Under the pieces are notes generated by a model. The model was not told the DNA's origin. It made no database searches and saw only the letters and a list, made by a program, of their open reading frames with translations. Source: Hymenobacter canadensis (GTDB lineage Bacteria > Bacteroidota > Bacteroidia > Cytophagales > Hymenobacteraceae). From it: a DNA stretch of 64,000 nucleotides. This document shows positions 1-8,954 of this stretch, one piece after another. The stretch lies in assembly GCF_027359925.1 (NCBI RefSeq), contig NZ_CP114767.1, forward strand, positions 4,142,501 through 4,206,500. Direction: 5' to 3'. A program made the translations under genes and the position numbers. Position 1 is the stretch's first letter; each line of letters starts with the position of its first letter.

Positions 1-1028
1 GGCAGGAACACCGCCCCCAGCACTAGGTAGAGGTAATAGGTGACGACGCGGTAGATGAGCACCATGAAGTTGGTCATGGTGGCGGTGCCGATGAACTTGC
101 CAAAGAACGTAGGAAACGCGCCCTCGGCAATGCCCGCGCCGCCGGGCGTAATAGCAATCAGCAGGATAACTTTGTAGGTGAGGTTGCGGCCGAAAATCAG
201 CCAGAACTCCGGCCAGCTCACATCAATAAACGCCGCAATCAGGCAGCCGATAACCAGGTAGCGGGCCGTCCAGACGAAGGCCGTGCTCAGGGCTGCGCGC
301 AGCCAGTAGGCGCGGCCGTTGTTGCGCAGCTCGGCCGAGGCCAGCACCATTTCGTTGCCCATCTTATAGGCCTTGTTGCGCCAGCGGCGCAGGCCGCGCA
401 CCGTAAACAGCCGCACCAGCAGCCGCTTCACCGACTGCGGATTGATGAAAATGGCATACAGCATCAGCAGCGCGTACACCGTCACGAACACGTAGCTCAG
501 GATAAACCCGATGCGCAGCGTGGCCACCAGTCCGCCCTGCAGGGCCTCGTGCGGGTACAGTGCATCGCCCCCGATGAGCACCACCAGCGGCACGGCCAGT
601 ACATAATACAGGTTGTCGAGCATGGCCGTGGCCATGATGTAGGCTACCGATTTGCCCAGCGGAATGCCCTCCTTGTGCAGCAGCACCGGGGCCACCGCCG
701 TGCCGCCCACCGCCGAGGGCAGCACGCACGACGAAAATTCCCAGAGCATAATTACATCCAGCGAAGCGCGCCAGCTCAGCACTTTCTGCGTGAGGTAGCG
801 GATGCGGTACACGTAACCCGCGTCGCGGGCCACCAGCACCACCAGCATCAGCAGCAGCCAGAGCGGCTTGGCATTGGCCAGCGGGGCCAGGTCGCCGGGC
901 TTGTAGCTGCGCCAGAACATAAAGCCCACCACGCTCAAGCCGATGAGCACAGGCAGCACAATCCGCGAGGGGCGGAGCTTGTCGAGCAACTGCTGGTCTT
1001 CGGTTGAGGTTTCGGTTAGCTGGGGCAT
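1..1028 (-). CDS. Lysylphosphatidylglycerol synthase TM-region / flippase-like membrane protein (partial, C-terminus beyond window)
   Basis: The reverse frame stays open from an ATG at 1028 to the window edge, giving at least 342 residues. It begins MPQLTETSTEDQQ and then alternates hydrophobic helices with short basic loops, typical of the PF03706 (UPF0104) family, the membrane part of lysylphosphatidylglycerol synthases and related flippases. Recognisable family features are the GGTAVAPVLLHKEGIPLGKS stretch and, near the visible end, ITPGGAGIAEGAFPTFFG, the conserved glycine-rich P-G-G-x-G motif. It probably moves or modifies a lipid in the inner membrane; the substrate cannot be told. A TACCTTTA box on the minus strand at 1062-1055 lies about 27 bases upstream of the start and fits a Bacteroidota -7 element. 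The stop codon is not in the window. Confidence 0.85.
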   Translation of the reverse strand, partial: MPQLTETSTEDQQLLDKLRPSRIVLPVLIGLSVVGFMFWRSYKPGDLAPLANAKPLWLLLMLVVLVARDAGYVYRIRYLTQKVLSWRASLDVIMLWEFSSCVLPSAVGGTAVAPVLLHKEGIPLGKSVAYIMATAMLDNLYYVLAVPLVVLIGGDALYPHEALQGGLVATLRIGFILSYVFVTVYALLMLYAIFINPQSVKRLLVRLFTVRGLRRWRNKAYKMGNEMVLASAELRNNGRAYWLRAALSTAFVWTARYLVIGCLIAAFIDVSWPEFWLIFGRNLTYKVILLIAITPGGAGIAEGAFPTFFGKFIGTATMTNFMVLIYRVVTYYLYLVLGAVFL

Positions 1029-1054
1029 TGGAAACGGAAAACGGGTGGGTCGGG

Positions 1055-1062
1055 TAAAGGTA
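1055..1062 (-). promoter_or_regulatory. Candidate -7 promoter element of the flippase gene
   Basis: TACCTTTA on the minus strand, one base off the Bacteroidota TAnnTTTG consensus, 27 bases before the ATG at 1028. No clear TTG -33 element is seen at the expected distance. Confidence 0.4.
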
Positions 1063-1116
1063 CGGATTTGGGTAGGGGAGAGGTGGAGTGGTACAAGTAT
1101 GGTATGGAAGAAAGAA

Positions 1117-1211
1117 CGTCATTCCGAGCGGAGCGAGGAATCTCGCGTGCTGATGGTGCAGTGGTAATCCAACATCAGCACGCGAGATTCCTCGCTCCAC
1201 TCGGAATGACG
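1117..1211. repeat. Intergenic inverted repeat (hairpin family, copy 1)
   Basis: Two 39-base arms (1117-1155 and 1173-1211) are reverse complements with one mismatch, separated by 17 bases. The arms start CGTCATTCCGAGCG and contain GGAATCTCGCG. Related elements with different but equally self-complementary arms occur at 16833-16929 and 49551-49645. It lies between the divergent flippase and dxs genes. The rest of the 1029-1385 gap holds only promoter-like sequence. Confidence 0.85.
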
Positions 1212-1283
1212 TGCCGGAGAGCCATCTGCCCAGCTTCATCGTGCCCGCTTCTCCCCATATCATCCGCCCGAACGGAAAACCCG

Positions 1284-1291
1284 TAACTTTG
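1284..1291 (+). promoter_or_regulatory. Candidate dxs promoter -7 element
   Basis: TAACTTTG matches the Bacteroidota TAnnTTTG -7 consensus exactly, about 95 bases before the dxs start. A second, weaker TAACTTTC sits at 1324-1331. No TTG is found at the -33 spacing, so the assignment is tentative. Confidence 0.4.
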
Positions 1292-1385
1292 TCTGCGGCA
1301 CTCCCTGCGGTGGGCAGAAACCATAACTTTCTGCTTTAGTTACCTGTTGCCACGCTACTAATATCCCCTTTCCTACCCCCGAAGC

Positions 1386-3323
1386 ATGATTGTCGAACCT
1401 GGTGCCCTGCTGGCGGAAATCAATTCGCCCGACGACCTGAAAAAGCTCAGCCCCGACCAATTGGTGCAGGTGAGCCAGGAACTGCGGCAATTTATTGTAG
1501 ATACCGTCTCGATTTACGGCGGCCATTTCGGCGCCTCGCTCGGGGTGGTGGAGCTGTCGGTGGCGCTGCATTACGTGTTCAACACGCCCTACGACCAGTT
1601 GGTGTGGGACGTAGGCCACCAGGCTTACGGCCACAAAATCCTCACCGGCCGCCGCGACCGGTTCCCGACCAACCGCCGCTACCACGGCATGTCGGGCTTC
1701 CCCAAGCGCAGCGAAAGTGAGTACGATGCCTTCGGGGTGGGCCACAGCAGCACCAGCATCGGCGCGGCGCTGGGCATGGCCGTAGCCTCTGACTATAAAA
1801 AGGAATTTGACCGCCAGCACATTGCCGTGATTGGTGATGGCGCCATGACGGCCGGTATGGCTTTCGAGGCCCTCAACCACGCCGGCGTGGCCAATTCCAA
1901 CCTGCTGGTTATCCTCAACGACAACTGCATGAGCATCGACCCCAACGTGGGCGCGCTCAAGGAATACCTCACCGACATCACCACCTCCCGCACCTACAAC
2001 AAGGTGCGCGACGAGTTGTGGAACGTGCTCGGCAAGCTCAGCAAGTTCGGCCCCAATCCCCAGCAGATTGCCCGTAAAGTAGAGGCCGCCATGAAGGCCA
2101 CCCTGCTCAAGCAAAGCAACCTGTTCGAGGCCCTGAACTTCCGCTACTTCGGCCCCGTGGATGGGCACGACGTGCAGCACCTGGCCACCATCCTCACCGA
2201 CCTCAAGAGCATTCCGGGCCCCAAAATTCTGCACTGCGTGACGGTGAAAGGCAAAGGCTACGCCTTGGCCGAGAAAGACCAGACCCTGTGGCACGCGCCC
2301 GGCCTGTTCGATAAGGTGACCGGTGAAATCCACACCAAAACCTACGAGAAGCCTCAGGCGCCCAAGTACCAAGACGTATTCGGGCATACCATCGTGGAGC
2401 TGGCCGAGCAGAACGACAAGATCATGGGTGTGACGCCGGCCATGCCTTCGGGCTGCTCGCTGAACATCATGATGAAGGCCATGCCCGACCGCGCTTTCGA
2501 CGTGGGCATTGCCGAGCAGCACGCTGTGACGTTCTCGGCCGGCCTCGCCACGCAGGGTTTGGTGCCGTTCTGCAACATTTACTCCTCATTCATGCAGCGC
2601 GCCTACGACCAGGTGCTGCACGACGTGGCACTGCAAAACCTGCACGTAGTGTTCTGCCTCGACCGCGCCGGTTTCGCCGGTGCCGACGGCCCCACCCACC
2701 ACGGCTGCTACGATCTGGCCTACATGCGCTGCATCCCGAACATGGTAGTGTCGGCGCCGATGAACGAGGAGGAGCTGCGCAACCTGATGTACACGGCCAC
2801 GCTGCCCGAAAACGCCGGTCCGTTCAGCATCCGCTACCCGCGCGGCGAGGGCGTGATGCCGGAGTGGCGCAAGCCGCTGAAGAAAATTACGGTGGGCACG
2901 GGCCGCGTGGTGCGCGAGGGCGAAGGCGTGGCGGTGCTCAGCATCGGCCACATCGGCAACTACGCCGTGAAAGCCACCCAGCAGCTCGCCGCCGAAGGCC
3001 TCAACCCCGGCCACTACGACATGCGCTTCTGCAAGCCGCTGGACGAGGAGATGATGCACCACATTGCCCGCCAGTACAAGTCCATCGTGACGGTGGAGGA
3101 TGGCTGCCTGCCCGGCGGCTTCGGTGCGGCCGTGGTGGAGTTCCTCACCGACCATGGCTACAGCCTGCCCGTCAAGCGCCTCGGTATTCCCGACCGTATC
3201 GTGGAGCACGGCACCCAGGACGAGCTGTACAAAGAGTGCGGCTTCGACGCCGCCGGCATTGCCGCCGCCCTGCGCGAACTGAGTGGCAAGGTGGTAGCTG
3301 CCACGGAAAAAGTGCTGCTGTAA
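1386..3323 (+). CDS. dxs: 1-deoxy-D-xylulose-5-phosphate synthase
   Basis: Encodes 645 residues, the usual length of DXS, the thiamine-diphosphate enzyme that condenses pyruvate and glyceraldehyde 3-phosphate in the first step of the MEP isoprenoid pathway. The N-terminal part carries the substrate/cofactor signatures WDVGHQAYGHKILTGR and the ThDP/magnesium motif GDGAMTAG (about residue 150) followed by the NDN motif. The middle has the transketolase pyrimidine domain (GIAEQHAVTFSAGLA, DRAGFAGADGPTHHG) and the end the transketolase C-terminal domain. The ATG at 1386 fits the family N-terminus (LLAEINSPDDLKKLSPDQL). It is monocistronic: divergent from the flippase and closed by a strong terminator facing the histidine kinase gene. 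DXS products feed quinones and carotenoids, and the UbiA gene at 57.3 kb may use the same prenyl precursors. Confidence 0.97.
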   Translation: MIVEPGALLAEINSPDDLKKLSPDQLVQVSQELRQFIVDTVSIYGGHFGASLGVVELSVALHYVFNTPYDQLVWDVGHQAYGHKILTGRRDRFPTNRRYHGMSGFPKRSESEYDAFGVGHSSTSIGAALGMAVASDYKKEFDRQHIAVIGDGAMTAGMAFEALNHAGVANSNLLVILNDNCMSIDPNVGALKEYLTDITTSRTYNKVRDELWNVLGKLSKFGPNPQQIARKVEAAMKATLLKQSNLFEALNFRYFGPVDGHDVQHLATILTDLKSIPGPKILHCVTVKGKGYALAEKDQTLWHAPGLFDKVTGEIHTKTYEKPQAPKYQDVFGHTIVELAEQNDKIMGVTPAMPSGCSLNIMMKAMPDRAFDVGIAEQHAVTFSAGLATQGLVPFCNIYSSFMQRAYDQVLHDVALQNLHVVFCLDRAGFAGADGPTHHGCYDLAYMRCIPNMVVSAPMNEEELRNLMYTATLPENAGPFSIRYPRGEGVMPEWRKPLKKITVGTGRVVREGEGVAVLSIGHIGNYAVKATQQLAAEGLNPGHYDMRFCKPLDEEMMHHIARQYKSIVTVEDGCLPGGFGAAVVEFLTDHGYSLPVKRLGIPDRIVEHGTQDELYKECGFDAAGIAAALRELSGKVVAATEKVLL

Positions 3324-3342
3324 GACGCAGCTGCAAGAAGCA

Positions 3343-3382
3343 AAAGCCCCGTCGGATTCGTCCGGCGGGGCTTTGTTTTTTT
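3343..3382 (+). terminator. Rho-independent terminator of dxs
   Basis: A GC-rich hairpin (AAAGCCCCGTCGGA / TCCGGCGGGGCTTT) with a TTTGTTTTTTT tail begins 19 bases after the dxs stop. It also ends close to the convergent kinase stop and may act in both directions. Confidence 0.85.
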
Positions 3383-3394
3383 CAGGCATGCTCC

Positions 3395-6300
3395 TTACTC
3401 CAGCTCCTGCTGCAGCAGCTGCAGTTCCAGCGTCATCTGCCAGACCAGCTCCTGGAGCTGCGCTACTATCTGCTCCACCAGCTGCGGCAGATGCTCCGCA
3501 TCGAATGGGGCGCGCCAGTTGTCGAGTTCCACAACCAGGGGCAGCAGGCGGTACACCTGCAGGTGGTCGAGGCTGGGCTTGAGCTTGTGGGCCGCCGTGC
3601 GAATCTGCAGGGTATCCTGTTCCGCTATGGCAATGCGCAGCTCGTCTATGGCCTCACCGCAGCTCTCGATGAACGATTCCAGCATCAGCAGCGTGAACGA
3701 CACGTCGTTCTGCCCGATTTTGCGCACGATGTCGAGGTTGTAGAGCGCGGCCGGGTCCGGCGTAGCAGCGGCAGGCACGAAGGTTTCCGCCATAGTGGCC
3801 GGATGCTCGCCCAAAGTCCAGATGCACAGCATCTTCACCAGCTCTTCCTCCTGAAATGGCTTGGCCAGATAGTCGTTCATGCCGGCGTGCAGACACTTTT
3901 CCCGCTCGCCTTTCACGGCATTCGCCGTCAGGGCAATGATGGGCGTGCGCAGGTGCAGATGCTGGCGCAGGTAGGCCGTGGCCTCCAGCCCATTCATCAC
4001 GGGCATCTGCACATCCATCAGCACCACATCAAACGTGTTGTGGCGCGCCAGCTCCACTGCTTCGGCCCCATTTTCGGCCTCCTGCACCAGCAGGCCGGCG
4101 TTCTGCAGAAAGCCTTTCGCAATCTGGCGGTTGAAGTGATTGTCTTCTACCAGCAGCACCCGCTGGCCGCGCAGCTTCTCCCGGATGCTGGCCGTAATGA
4201 GTGTTTTGCGCGGCAGATCCTCGGCCGTGCCAACGGGCAGCCGCAGCCGGAACTGGCTGTTGGTGCCGCGGTGCTTCTGGCTGTCGATGCTGATTTCGCC
4301 GCCCATCAACTGCACCAGCTGCCGGCTGATGCTCAGCCCCAGGCCGGTGCCGCCAAAGCGGCGCGTAACCGACGTGTCTTCCTGGCTGAACTCCTTGAAA
4401 ATATCCACCAGATAATCCGGGTCGATGCCAATACCGGTGTCGGCCACCGACCATTCCAGCACGATATGGCTGTCGTCGGCGCTGGCCTGAGCGCACGTAA
4501 TCGTGACGGAGCCTTTCTCCGTGAACTTGATGGAATTGCCGGCCAGATTGAGCAGCACCTGCGTGATGCGGTACGGGTCGCCGAGCAGCACGGTGGGCAG
4601 GCGCTCATCCAGCTCCACCCGGAAAACGAGGCCCTTTTCCTCCGCCTTGAAATGCAGGCTTTTCTCCACCTGCAGCAGCAGCTCAGGCAGGCTGAAGCCG
4701 ATGCGCTCGATGTGCAGCTGGCTGGCCCCGATTTTCGACAGGTCCAGAATGTCGTTGAGAATGACCAGCAGGTTTTCGCCGGACGTTTCGATGGCCCGCA
4801 GATACGTCAGCTGCACGGCATCGAGCGGGGTTTTGGCCAGCAGCTGGCCCATGCCCAGAATGGCGTTCATGGGCGTGCGGATTTCGTGGCTCATGTTGGC
4901 CAGGAAAAGCTCTTTGGCCCGCGCCGAATCCTCGGCCTGCTCTTTGGCGGCGCGCAGGTTGAGTTCCAGCGCCTTCTGGTGGGTAATGTCGAGCACGATG
5001 GCAATACTGCCGTACACTTGGCGGCCTTCCCCGTAGAGCGGGGCAGCACTTACCAGCAGCCATTTCAGCGCGCCGGCACTGTCGGTGATGGAAATCTCAT
5101 ACGTTTCCGACTCGCCCCGGCGGCGGCGCTGGTCGCGCTGCCGCGCCAGATTTATGTCTTCGGGCGTCATCAGCCGGTCGACGGTATGGTACTCGTTGAA
5201 CGAGGCCCGGTCGTAGCCGGTAATGTCGCTGAAGGCCTGGTTGACGAACAGAACCTGGCGGTCGAGGTCCATTTCCACCAGGCCCATGTTCATGTTCTCG
5301 ATGATGCCCCGGTACCGTTCTTCGCGCTGGCGCAGCGTGTCGTCGTTGTGCTTGCGCTCCGTGATGTCCTGAAACTTCCACAGGTGCCCGATGTAACGTT
5401 CGGCCACAAAAATCGGCACGAAGTCGCCCTGCACCACGCGGCCGTCGGCCAGCTCAAACAGTTCCGCCGTAACAAGCTGCCGCTCGCGCACAATGGTGGC
5501 GTAGCGCTGCGCAAAGACCTCGGGCTGCCGGAACTGGTGCTGTATGCGCTGCCCCAGCAGGCGCGTATTGTAGCCCACGAGCTGGTCGGGCGCGGTATCA
5601 AGGGCAAATATGCGGCACAGCGCAGCATTGGCCAGTACCACGCGCTGGTGTTCATCTTCCAGCAGAATGCCCTCCTGGAAGTTGGCAATGGTAGTAGAAA
5701 AGCGGAGCGTGCTGGCTTCCAGCGCCAGGCTGGTTTCTTTCACCGCCGAAATATCGGTGTGCACGCCCGTCATGGTCAGGGGCTGGCCCTGCGCGTCGCG
5801 CCGCGTGACGAGGCCGCGCGTGAGCACCCACTTATAGCTGCCATCATAGCAGCGCAGGCGCCGCTCAACGGAGTAGATGGGTTTTTCGCCGCGCAGATAC
5901 GCGCCGGCCGCTTCCAGACTCAGGGCGCGGTCGGCGGGGTGCACGTGCTGCTCCCAGCTGCCGGGCAGCGGCTCCGGGCTGTCGGGCGCATAGCCCAGCA
6001 TGGTGTGATAGGCCTGGGAAAAGTACTCTTCGCCGGTTGCGTAGTTGAACTCCCAGGCGCCGTCGCCGAACTGCTCTATGGCCAGACGCCAGCGCTGCTC
6101 CTGGTTATGCACCGCCTCTTCGGCTTGCCTGAGCTGGGTGATATCCGTGAGCATACCGCTATAGAGTGCGCCCGTGGCATCGGTGCCCGAAAGCCGGGCG
6201 TTGGCTCGCAGCCACCGTACGGGTTGCCCCGGCACCAGCAGTCGGCCCTCGAAGGCAAAAGGCTCGCCTAGCCGGCGGGTGCGGCGGGCGGCCTCGCGCC

Positions 6301-6868
6301 AGCGGGGGAGGTCGTCGGGGTGCAGCAGGCGGGGCAGCGTGTGGGCCTGCGCCCGGCTGAGCCCAAACAGTGGCTCTAGCTGAGGGCTGACGTAGCGCAG
6401 CCCGGCTGCCGCCCCCTGGCCCACCCGCCACTGAAACAGTACGCCAGGAGCCTGCCCGGCCAGATATTCCAGGAGGGCGGCCTGCTCCTGTTGCTCCGCG
6501 GTAAGGGCCGGCGGTGTGTCCAGCGCTTCCAGTAGCCCCAGCAGGCCCTCAGACTGAGGCGCTACTTTCAGGCGTACTGGCACCCGGCGGCCGTTGGCCT
6601 GGCGCAGCTCCAGGGTATACTGCCGGGGCTGGGCACTGGCCAGCTGCTGCTGAAAGGTGGCTGGGGTGGTGCCCGCCGCCACCAGGGCATCTAGGATAAG
6701 GCCGGCCGGCGGCATATCGGCATAGCCGGTCAGGCACTCGAAACCCGTGCTGGCCCAGCTCACCTGCCCCTCAGGGGTCAGCAGCACAAGCGCGTCGAAG
6801 AGAGTTTCCAGCAGCGCAAAGGAAGAACGGCCGGTTTCGGAGAGGAAGCTGGGCGGGAGGGAATTCAC
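3395..6868 (-). CDS. Multi-PAS hybrid sensor histidine kinase with receiver and Hpt domains
   Basis: A 1157-residue phosphorelay sensor. No signal peptide or membrane helix is visible, so it is probably cytoplasmic. Five PAS/PAC-like repeats cover roughly residues 18-640 (recurring endings such as GMLTDITQLRQ, GVHTDISAVKE, KFQDITERKH, IVLDITHQK). Then come a HisKA dimer domain with phospho-acceptor H661 (NMSHEIRTPMNAILG), a HATPase domain with N (LAGNSIKFTEKG), G1 (DTGIGI) and G2 (GGTGLGLSISRQL) boxes, a receiver with phospho-acceptor D952 (MDVQMPVMNG) and Lys in LAKPF, and a C-terminal Hpt with H1094 (AAHKLKPSL). All catalytic residues are present, so a full His-Asp-His relay is possible in one chain. 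No response regulator gene is adjacent; the partner and signal are unknown. It is convergent with dxs. Confidence 0.95.
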   Translation of the reverse strand: MNSLPPSFLSETGRSSFALLETLFDALVLLTPEGQVSWASTGFECLTGYADMPPAGLILDALVAAGTTPATFQQQLASAQPRQYTLELRQANGRRVPVRLKVAPQSEGLLGLLEALDTPPALTAEQQEQAALLEYLAGQAPGVLFQWRVGQGAAAGLRYVSPQLEPLFGLSRAQAHTLPRLLHPDDLPRWREAARRTRRLGEPFAFEGRLLVPGQPVRWLRANARLSGTDATGALYSGMLTDITQLRQAEEAVHNQEQRWRLAIEQFGDGAWEFNYATGEEYFSQAYHTMLGYAPDSPEPLPGSWEQHVHPADRALSLEAAGAYLRGEKPIYSVERRLRCYDGSYKWVLTRGLVTRRDAQGQPLTMTGVHTDISAVKETSLALEASTLRFSTTIANFQEGILLEDEHQRVVLANAALCRIFALDTAPDQLVGYNTRLLGQRIQHQFRQPEVFAQRYATIVRERQLVTAELFELADGRVVQGDFVPIFVAERYIGHLWKFQDITERKHNDDTLRQREERYRGIIENMNMGLVEMDLDRQVLFVNQAFSDITGYDRASFNEYHTVDRLMTPEDINLARQRDQRRRRGESETYEISITDSAGALKWLLVSAAPLYGEGRQVYGSIAIVLDITHQKALELNLRAAKEQAEDSARAKELFLANMSHEIRTPMNAILGMGQLLAKTPLDAVQLTYLRAIETSGENLLVILNDILDLSKIGASQLHIERIGFSLPELLLQVEKSLHFKAEEKGLVFRVELDERLPTVLLGDPYRITQVLLNLAGNSIKFTEKGSVTITCAQASADDSHIVLEWSVADTGIGIDPDYLVDIFKEFSQEDTSVTRRFGGTGLGLSISRQLVQLMGGEISIDSQKHRGTNSQFRLRLPVGTAEDLPRKTLITASIREKLRGQRVLLVEDNHFNRQIAKGFLQNAGLLVQEAENGAEAVELARHNTFDVVLMDVQMPVMNGLEATAYLRQHLHLRTPIIALTANAVKGEREKCLHAGMNDYLAKPFQEEELVKMLCIWTLGEHPATMAETFVPAAATPDPAALYNLDIVRKIGQNDVSFTLLMLESFIESCGEAIDELRIAIAEQDTLQIRTAAHKLKPSLDHLQVYRLLPLVVELDNWRAPFDAEHLPQLVEQIVAQLQELVWQMTLELQLLQQELE

Positions 6869-6917
6869 AGAGACAGCAGAGCAGATTGACGACGTGCCAG
6901 AGCAGTCAAGAAAGGGA

Positions 6918-6936
6918 GTAAGTTACTATAACTTAC
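6918..6936. promoter_or_regulatory. Perfect 8+3+8 palindrome between kinase and yceI genes
   Basis: GTAAGTTA-CTA-TAACTTAC, a perfect dyad about 50 bases upstream of the kinase start and 265 bases upstream of the yceI start. Such AT-rich dyads often bind a dimeric regulator, but the cognate protein is unknown. The rest of the 6869-7200 gap holds only the yceI promoter. Confidence 0.4.
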
Positions 6937-7118
6937 GATTGCAGCCCGGTAGGCGGCAACCTCGGCGGGCGCTACCGCCCGGCAGCCAGTTCTGGAGTGG
7001 CGGGGCCGGCGGCCGGTTGCTGTACCTCGCAAATGCTTTCAGGGGAGGCAGGCGTGGGGACAGCACAGGACGTTGGAAAAATAATCATGTAGATACACGT
7101 ATGTATGTACATTATTTA

Positions 7119-7126
7119 TATCTTTG
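7119..7126 (+). promoter_or_regulatory. yceI promoter -7 element
   Basis: TATCTTTG, an exact TAnnTTTG match, 74 bases before the chosen ATG. This favours the start at 7201 over the longer frame beginning at 7105, which would start upstream of the predicted transcript. Confidence 0.55.
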
Positions 7127-7200
7127 GCCTGTTGACACGCAGGCACAGTCCCTTGGTGTCGCGGCCTTTCCTTTTGTTTCTCCCTCATTTTTCTACTCTC

Positions 7201-7734
7201 ATGGCAGCTACCCAGTGGGCTCTTGACCCAACGCACTCCGAAGTTCAGTTCAAAGTGAAGCACTTGGTGATTTCCACCGTAACCGGCTCGTTCAAGCAGT
7301 TTTCGGGTGAGGCCCACACCGAAGGCGACTCGTTCGACAACGCGCAGGTGAAGTTCACGGCGCAGATCGACAGCATCGACACCAACCAGGCCCAGCGCGA
7401 CGAGCATCTGAAAAGCGCCGAGTTCTTTGACACCGCCACGTATCCGGAGCTGTCGTTCGTGTCCACTTCGTTTGTGAAAGACAGCGAAGGCGAGTACAAG
7501 CTCATCGGCAACCTGACGCTGCACGGCGTTACGCAGCCCATCACGCTGGACGTGGAATACGGCGGCCAGGCCGGCGACTTCTACGGCAACCAGAAAGCGG
7601 GTTTCGAAGTGAGCGGCAAGCTTAGCCGCAAAGATTACGGCCTGACCTGGAGCGGCATCACCGAGGCCGGCTCCATTGTGGTGAGCGACGAGGTGAAGCT
7701 GCTGGCCAGCCTGCAGTTCGCCAAGCAGGCCTAA
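7201..7734 (+). CDS. YceI family lipid/polyisoprenoid-binding protein
   Basis: Encodes 177 residues starting MAATQWALDPTHSEVQFKVKH. YceI proteins form a lipocalin-like barrel that binds isoprenoid or amphiphilic molecules. Family hallmarks are the W-x-[LI]-D-x-x-H-S start, the central QRDEHLKSAEFFDTATYPELSF block and the closing V/I-S-D-E-V-x-L segment (VVSDEVKLLASLQF). No signal peptide is visible, so unlike E. coli YceI it looks cytoplasmic, as in many Bacteroidota homologues. The ATG at 7201 was chosen because the family N-terminus starts there; the frame is open upstream to 7105. It is a single-gene unit with its own promoter and a downstream bidirectional terminator. Confidence 0.93.
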   Translation: MAATQWALDPTHSEVQFKVKHLVISTVTGSFKQFSGEAHTEGDSFDNAQVKFTAQIDSIDTNQAQRDEHLKSAEFFDTATYPELSFVSTSFVKDSEGEYKLIGNLTLHGVTQPITLDVEYGGQAGDFYGNQKAGFEVSGKLSRKDYGLTWSGITEAGSIVVSDEVKLLASLQFAKQA

Positions 7735-7830
7735 AACGCCTTCCGTTATCCTTTTCCGCTGAGTCGGCACACCTGCAGCCCGTTCGGTCGGGCTGCTCGG
7801 CGCGAAGAGGCCATCCGTTTATTGTTATTA

Positions 7831-7866
7831 AAACCGCCCGTTTCCGATTCCGGAAACGGGCGGTTT
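7831..7866. terminator. Bidirectional terminator between yceI and the SRPBCC gene
   Basis: A perfect 16-bp stem (AAACCGCCCGTTTCCG with its complement) and a 4-base loop, flanked by A-rich and T-rich sequence, sits between two convergent genes. Confidence 0.85.
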
Positions 7867-7871
7867 GCATG

Positions 7872-8858
7872 TTAGACTGGCGTAGGTGCTACCGTTTCGC
7901 ACCGCCGCTTAATTACTTCCAGAATGCGTCGCTGAATCTCGCTCATCACCCAATCGGTCCAGAGGCCGGCGTAGGGGTTGAGGCGGGTACTGAGGCGCTG
8001 CTGGCTGTAGAGCACCAGGCGGGTGCGGCATGGGCCGGCGGGCTGCAGCTCATAGGTGCCGCGCAACACGTCGAAAAACCGGCCGCCTACGGTTACGTGC
8101 TCATCAAAGGTGGTGGGCGGGATGGTGGCCGTATTGGGCCGGATGCTGAACGAGAGCCGCCGCCGGGGCTCCCATACATCCACCGTTTCCAGAAACTCCA
8201 CGCCGCGCTCAAACGTGGCCCGGCGCACGCCGCCCACGCCCTCGTGACTGAGCGTAGCCTCCACCGGCCGCGGAAACCCAATGTTGTCCACTAGGCTGGG
8301 GCCCAGGTCGTGGGCCTGAATGGCCGGCACCCGGATGATGTGCTGCCACACCACGGCGGCCGGGGCCTGAATCACTACCACGTTTTCGACGCGGCGGCTA
8401 TCCGTAGGCGTATTGAGTTGGGCTTCCAGTGGGGCGGCCACGAACGGCAGCAGCATAAAAGCCGCCATGGCATACGTACGGTTGTTGTCGGAGGCATTGC
8501 GGGTGGCTACCACGTAGAGGAAAGCGCCCAGCCACGAGGTGAGCAGAAACAGCGGGGAGATAAGCAGCACGCAGATCATGCCCTCCAGGTGAAAGAGCAG
8601 GGCTGTGGCTAGGAACAACATAACCGTTATGACCGGGCCCAGTACCGTGCGCCACAGCCGGGAGGTAGTAGGCGGGGTGAAGTGCGCAGTAACAGCTCCC
8701 AGCGCCATCGGGACGAGCAACAGGAAGCAGAGCATGAGCAGGCCACCGGCATCTTTCAGTATGTCGCTGGCAAACACAAAACGGCCCAGTAGCGCCAGCG
8801 CGAGGCCGGCCCCGGCCGCAATGGCATAATGGCTGTATTGACGCTTGAGGAAAAACAT
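7872..8858 (-). CDS. Membrane protein with C-terminal SRPBCC (START-like) domain
   Basis: Encodes 328 residues from the ATG at 8858 (MFFLKRQYSHYAIAAGAG). The frame is open further upstream, but that part overlaps the divergent hydrolase gene and has no family features. Residues 10-140 form about four hydrophobic helices; residues 150-320 form a polyketide cyclase/START-like SRPBCC fold (VVVIQAPAAVVWQHIIRVP, followed by the ARTFERG-type central block and RTRLVLYSQQ). SRPBCC domains bind hydrophobic ligands, so a membrane-anchored lipid-binding role is plausible, but no function is known. It lies head-to-head with the alpha/beta hydrolase gene about 95 bases away. Confidence 0.8.
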   Translation of the reverse strand: MFFLKRQYSHYAIAAGAGLALALLGRFVFASDILKDAGGLLMLCFLLLVPMALGAVTAHFTPPTTSRLWRTVLGPVITVMLFLATALLFHLEGMICVLLISPLFLLTSWLGAFLYVVATRNASDNNRTYAMAAFMLLPFVAAPLEAQLNTPTDSRRVENVVVIQAPAAVVWQHIIRVPAIQAHDLGPSLVDNIGFPRPVEATLSHEGVGGVRRATFERGVEFLETVDVWEPRRRLSFSIRPNTATIPPTTFDEHVTVGGRFFDVLRGTYELQPAGPCRTRLVLYSQQRLSTRLNPYAGLWTDWVMSEIQRRILEVIKRRCETVAPTPV

Positions 8859-8954
8859 AGCGGGAATAGGAACAGGATGAACGACGGATGCAAATGTGCG
8901 TACTTGTGCCCTCCATCCAATCTGCCCGCTGCGCGCAGCGGTATTTTTTTCCTG

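Noticed and set aside
1260..2522. 420-codon minus-strand frame opposite dxs
   Set aside because: Antisense shadow of a strongly conserved gene.
2864..6271. 1135-codon open frame on the plus strand opposite the histidine kinase
   Set aside because: It is antisense to a gene with complete catalytic motifs; its translation is low-complexity (Arg, Gln, His, Leu rich) with no domain, typical of a GC-rich shadow.
8829..8954. Upstream extension of the alpha/beta hydrolase frame
   Set aside because: No homology; the family begins at the ATG at 8955, and the extension would overlap the divergent gene's start.
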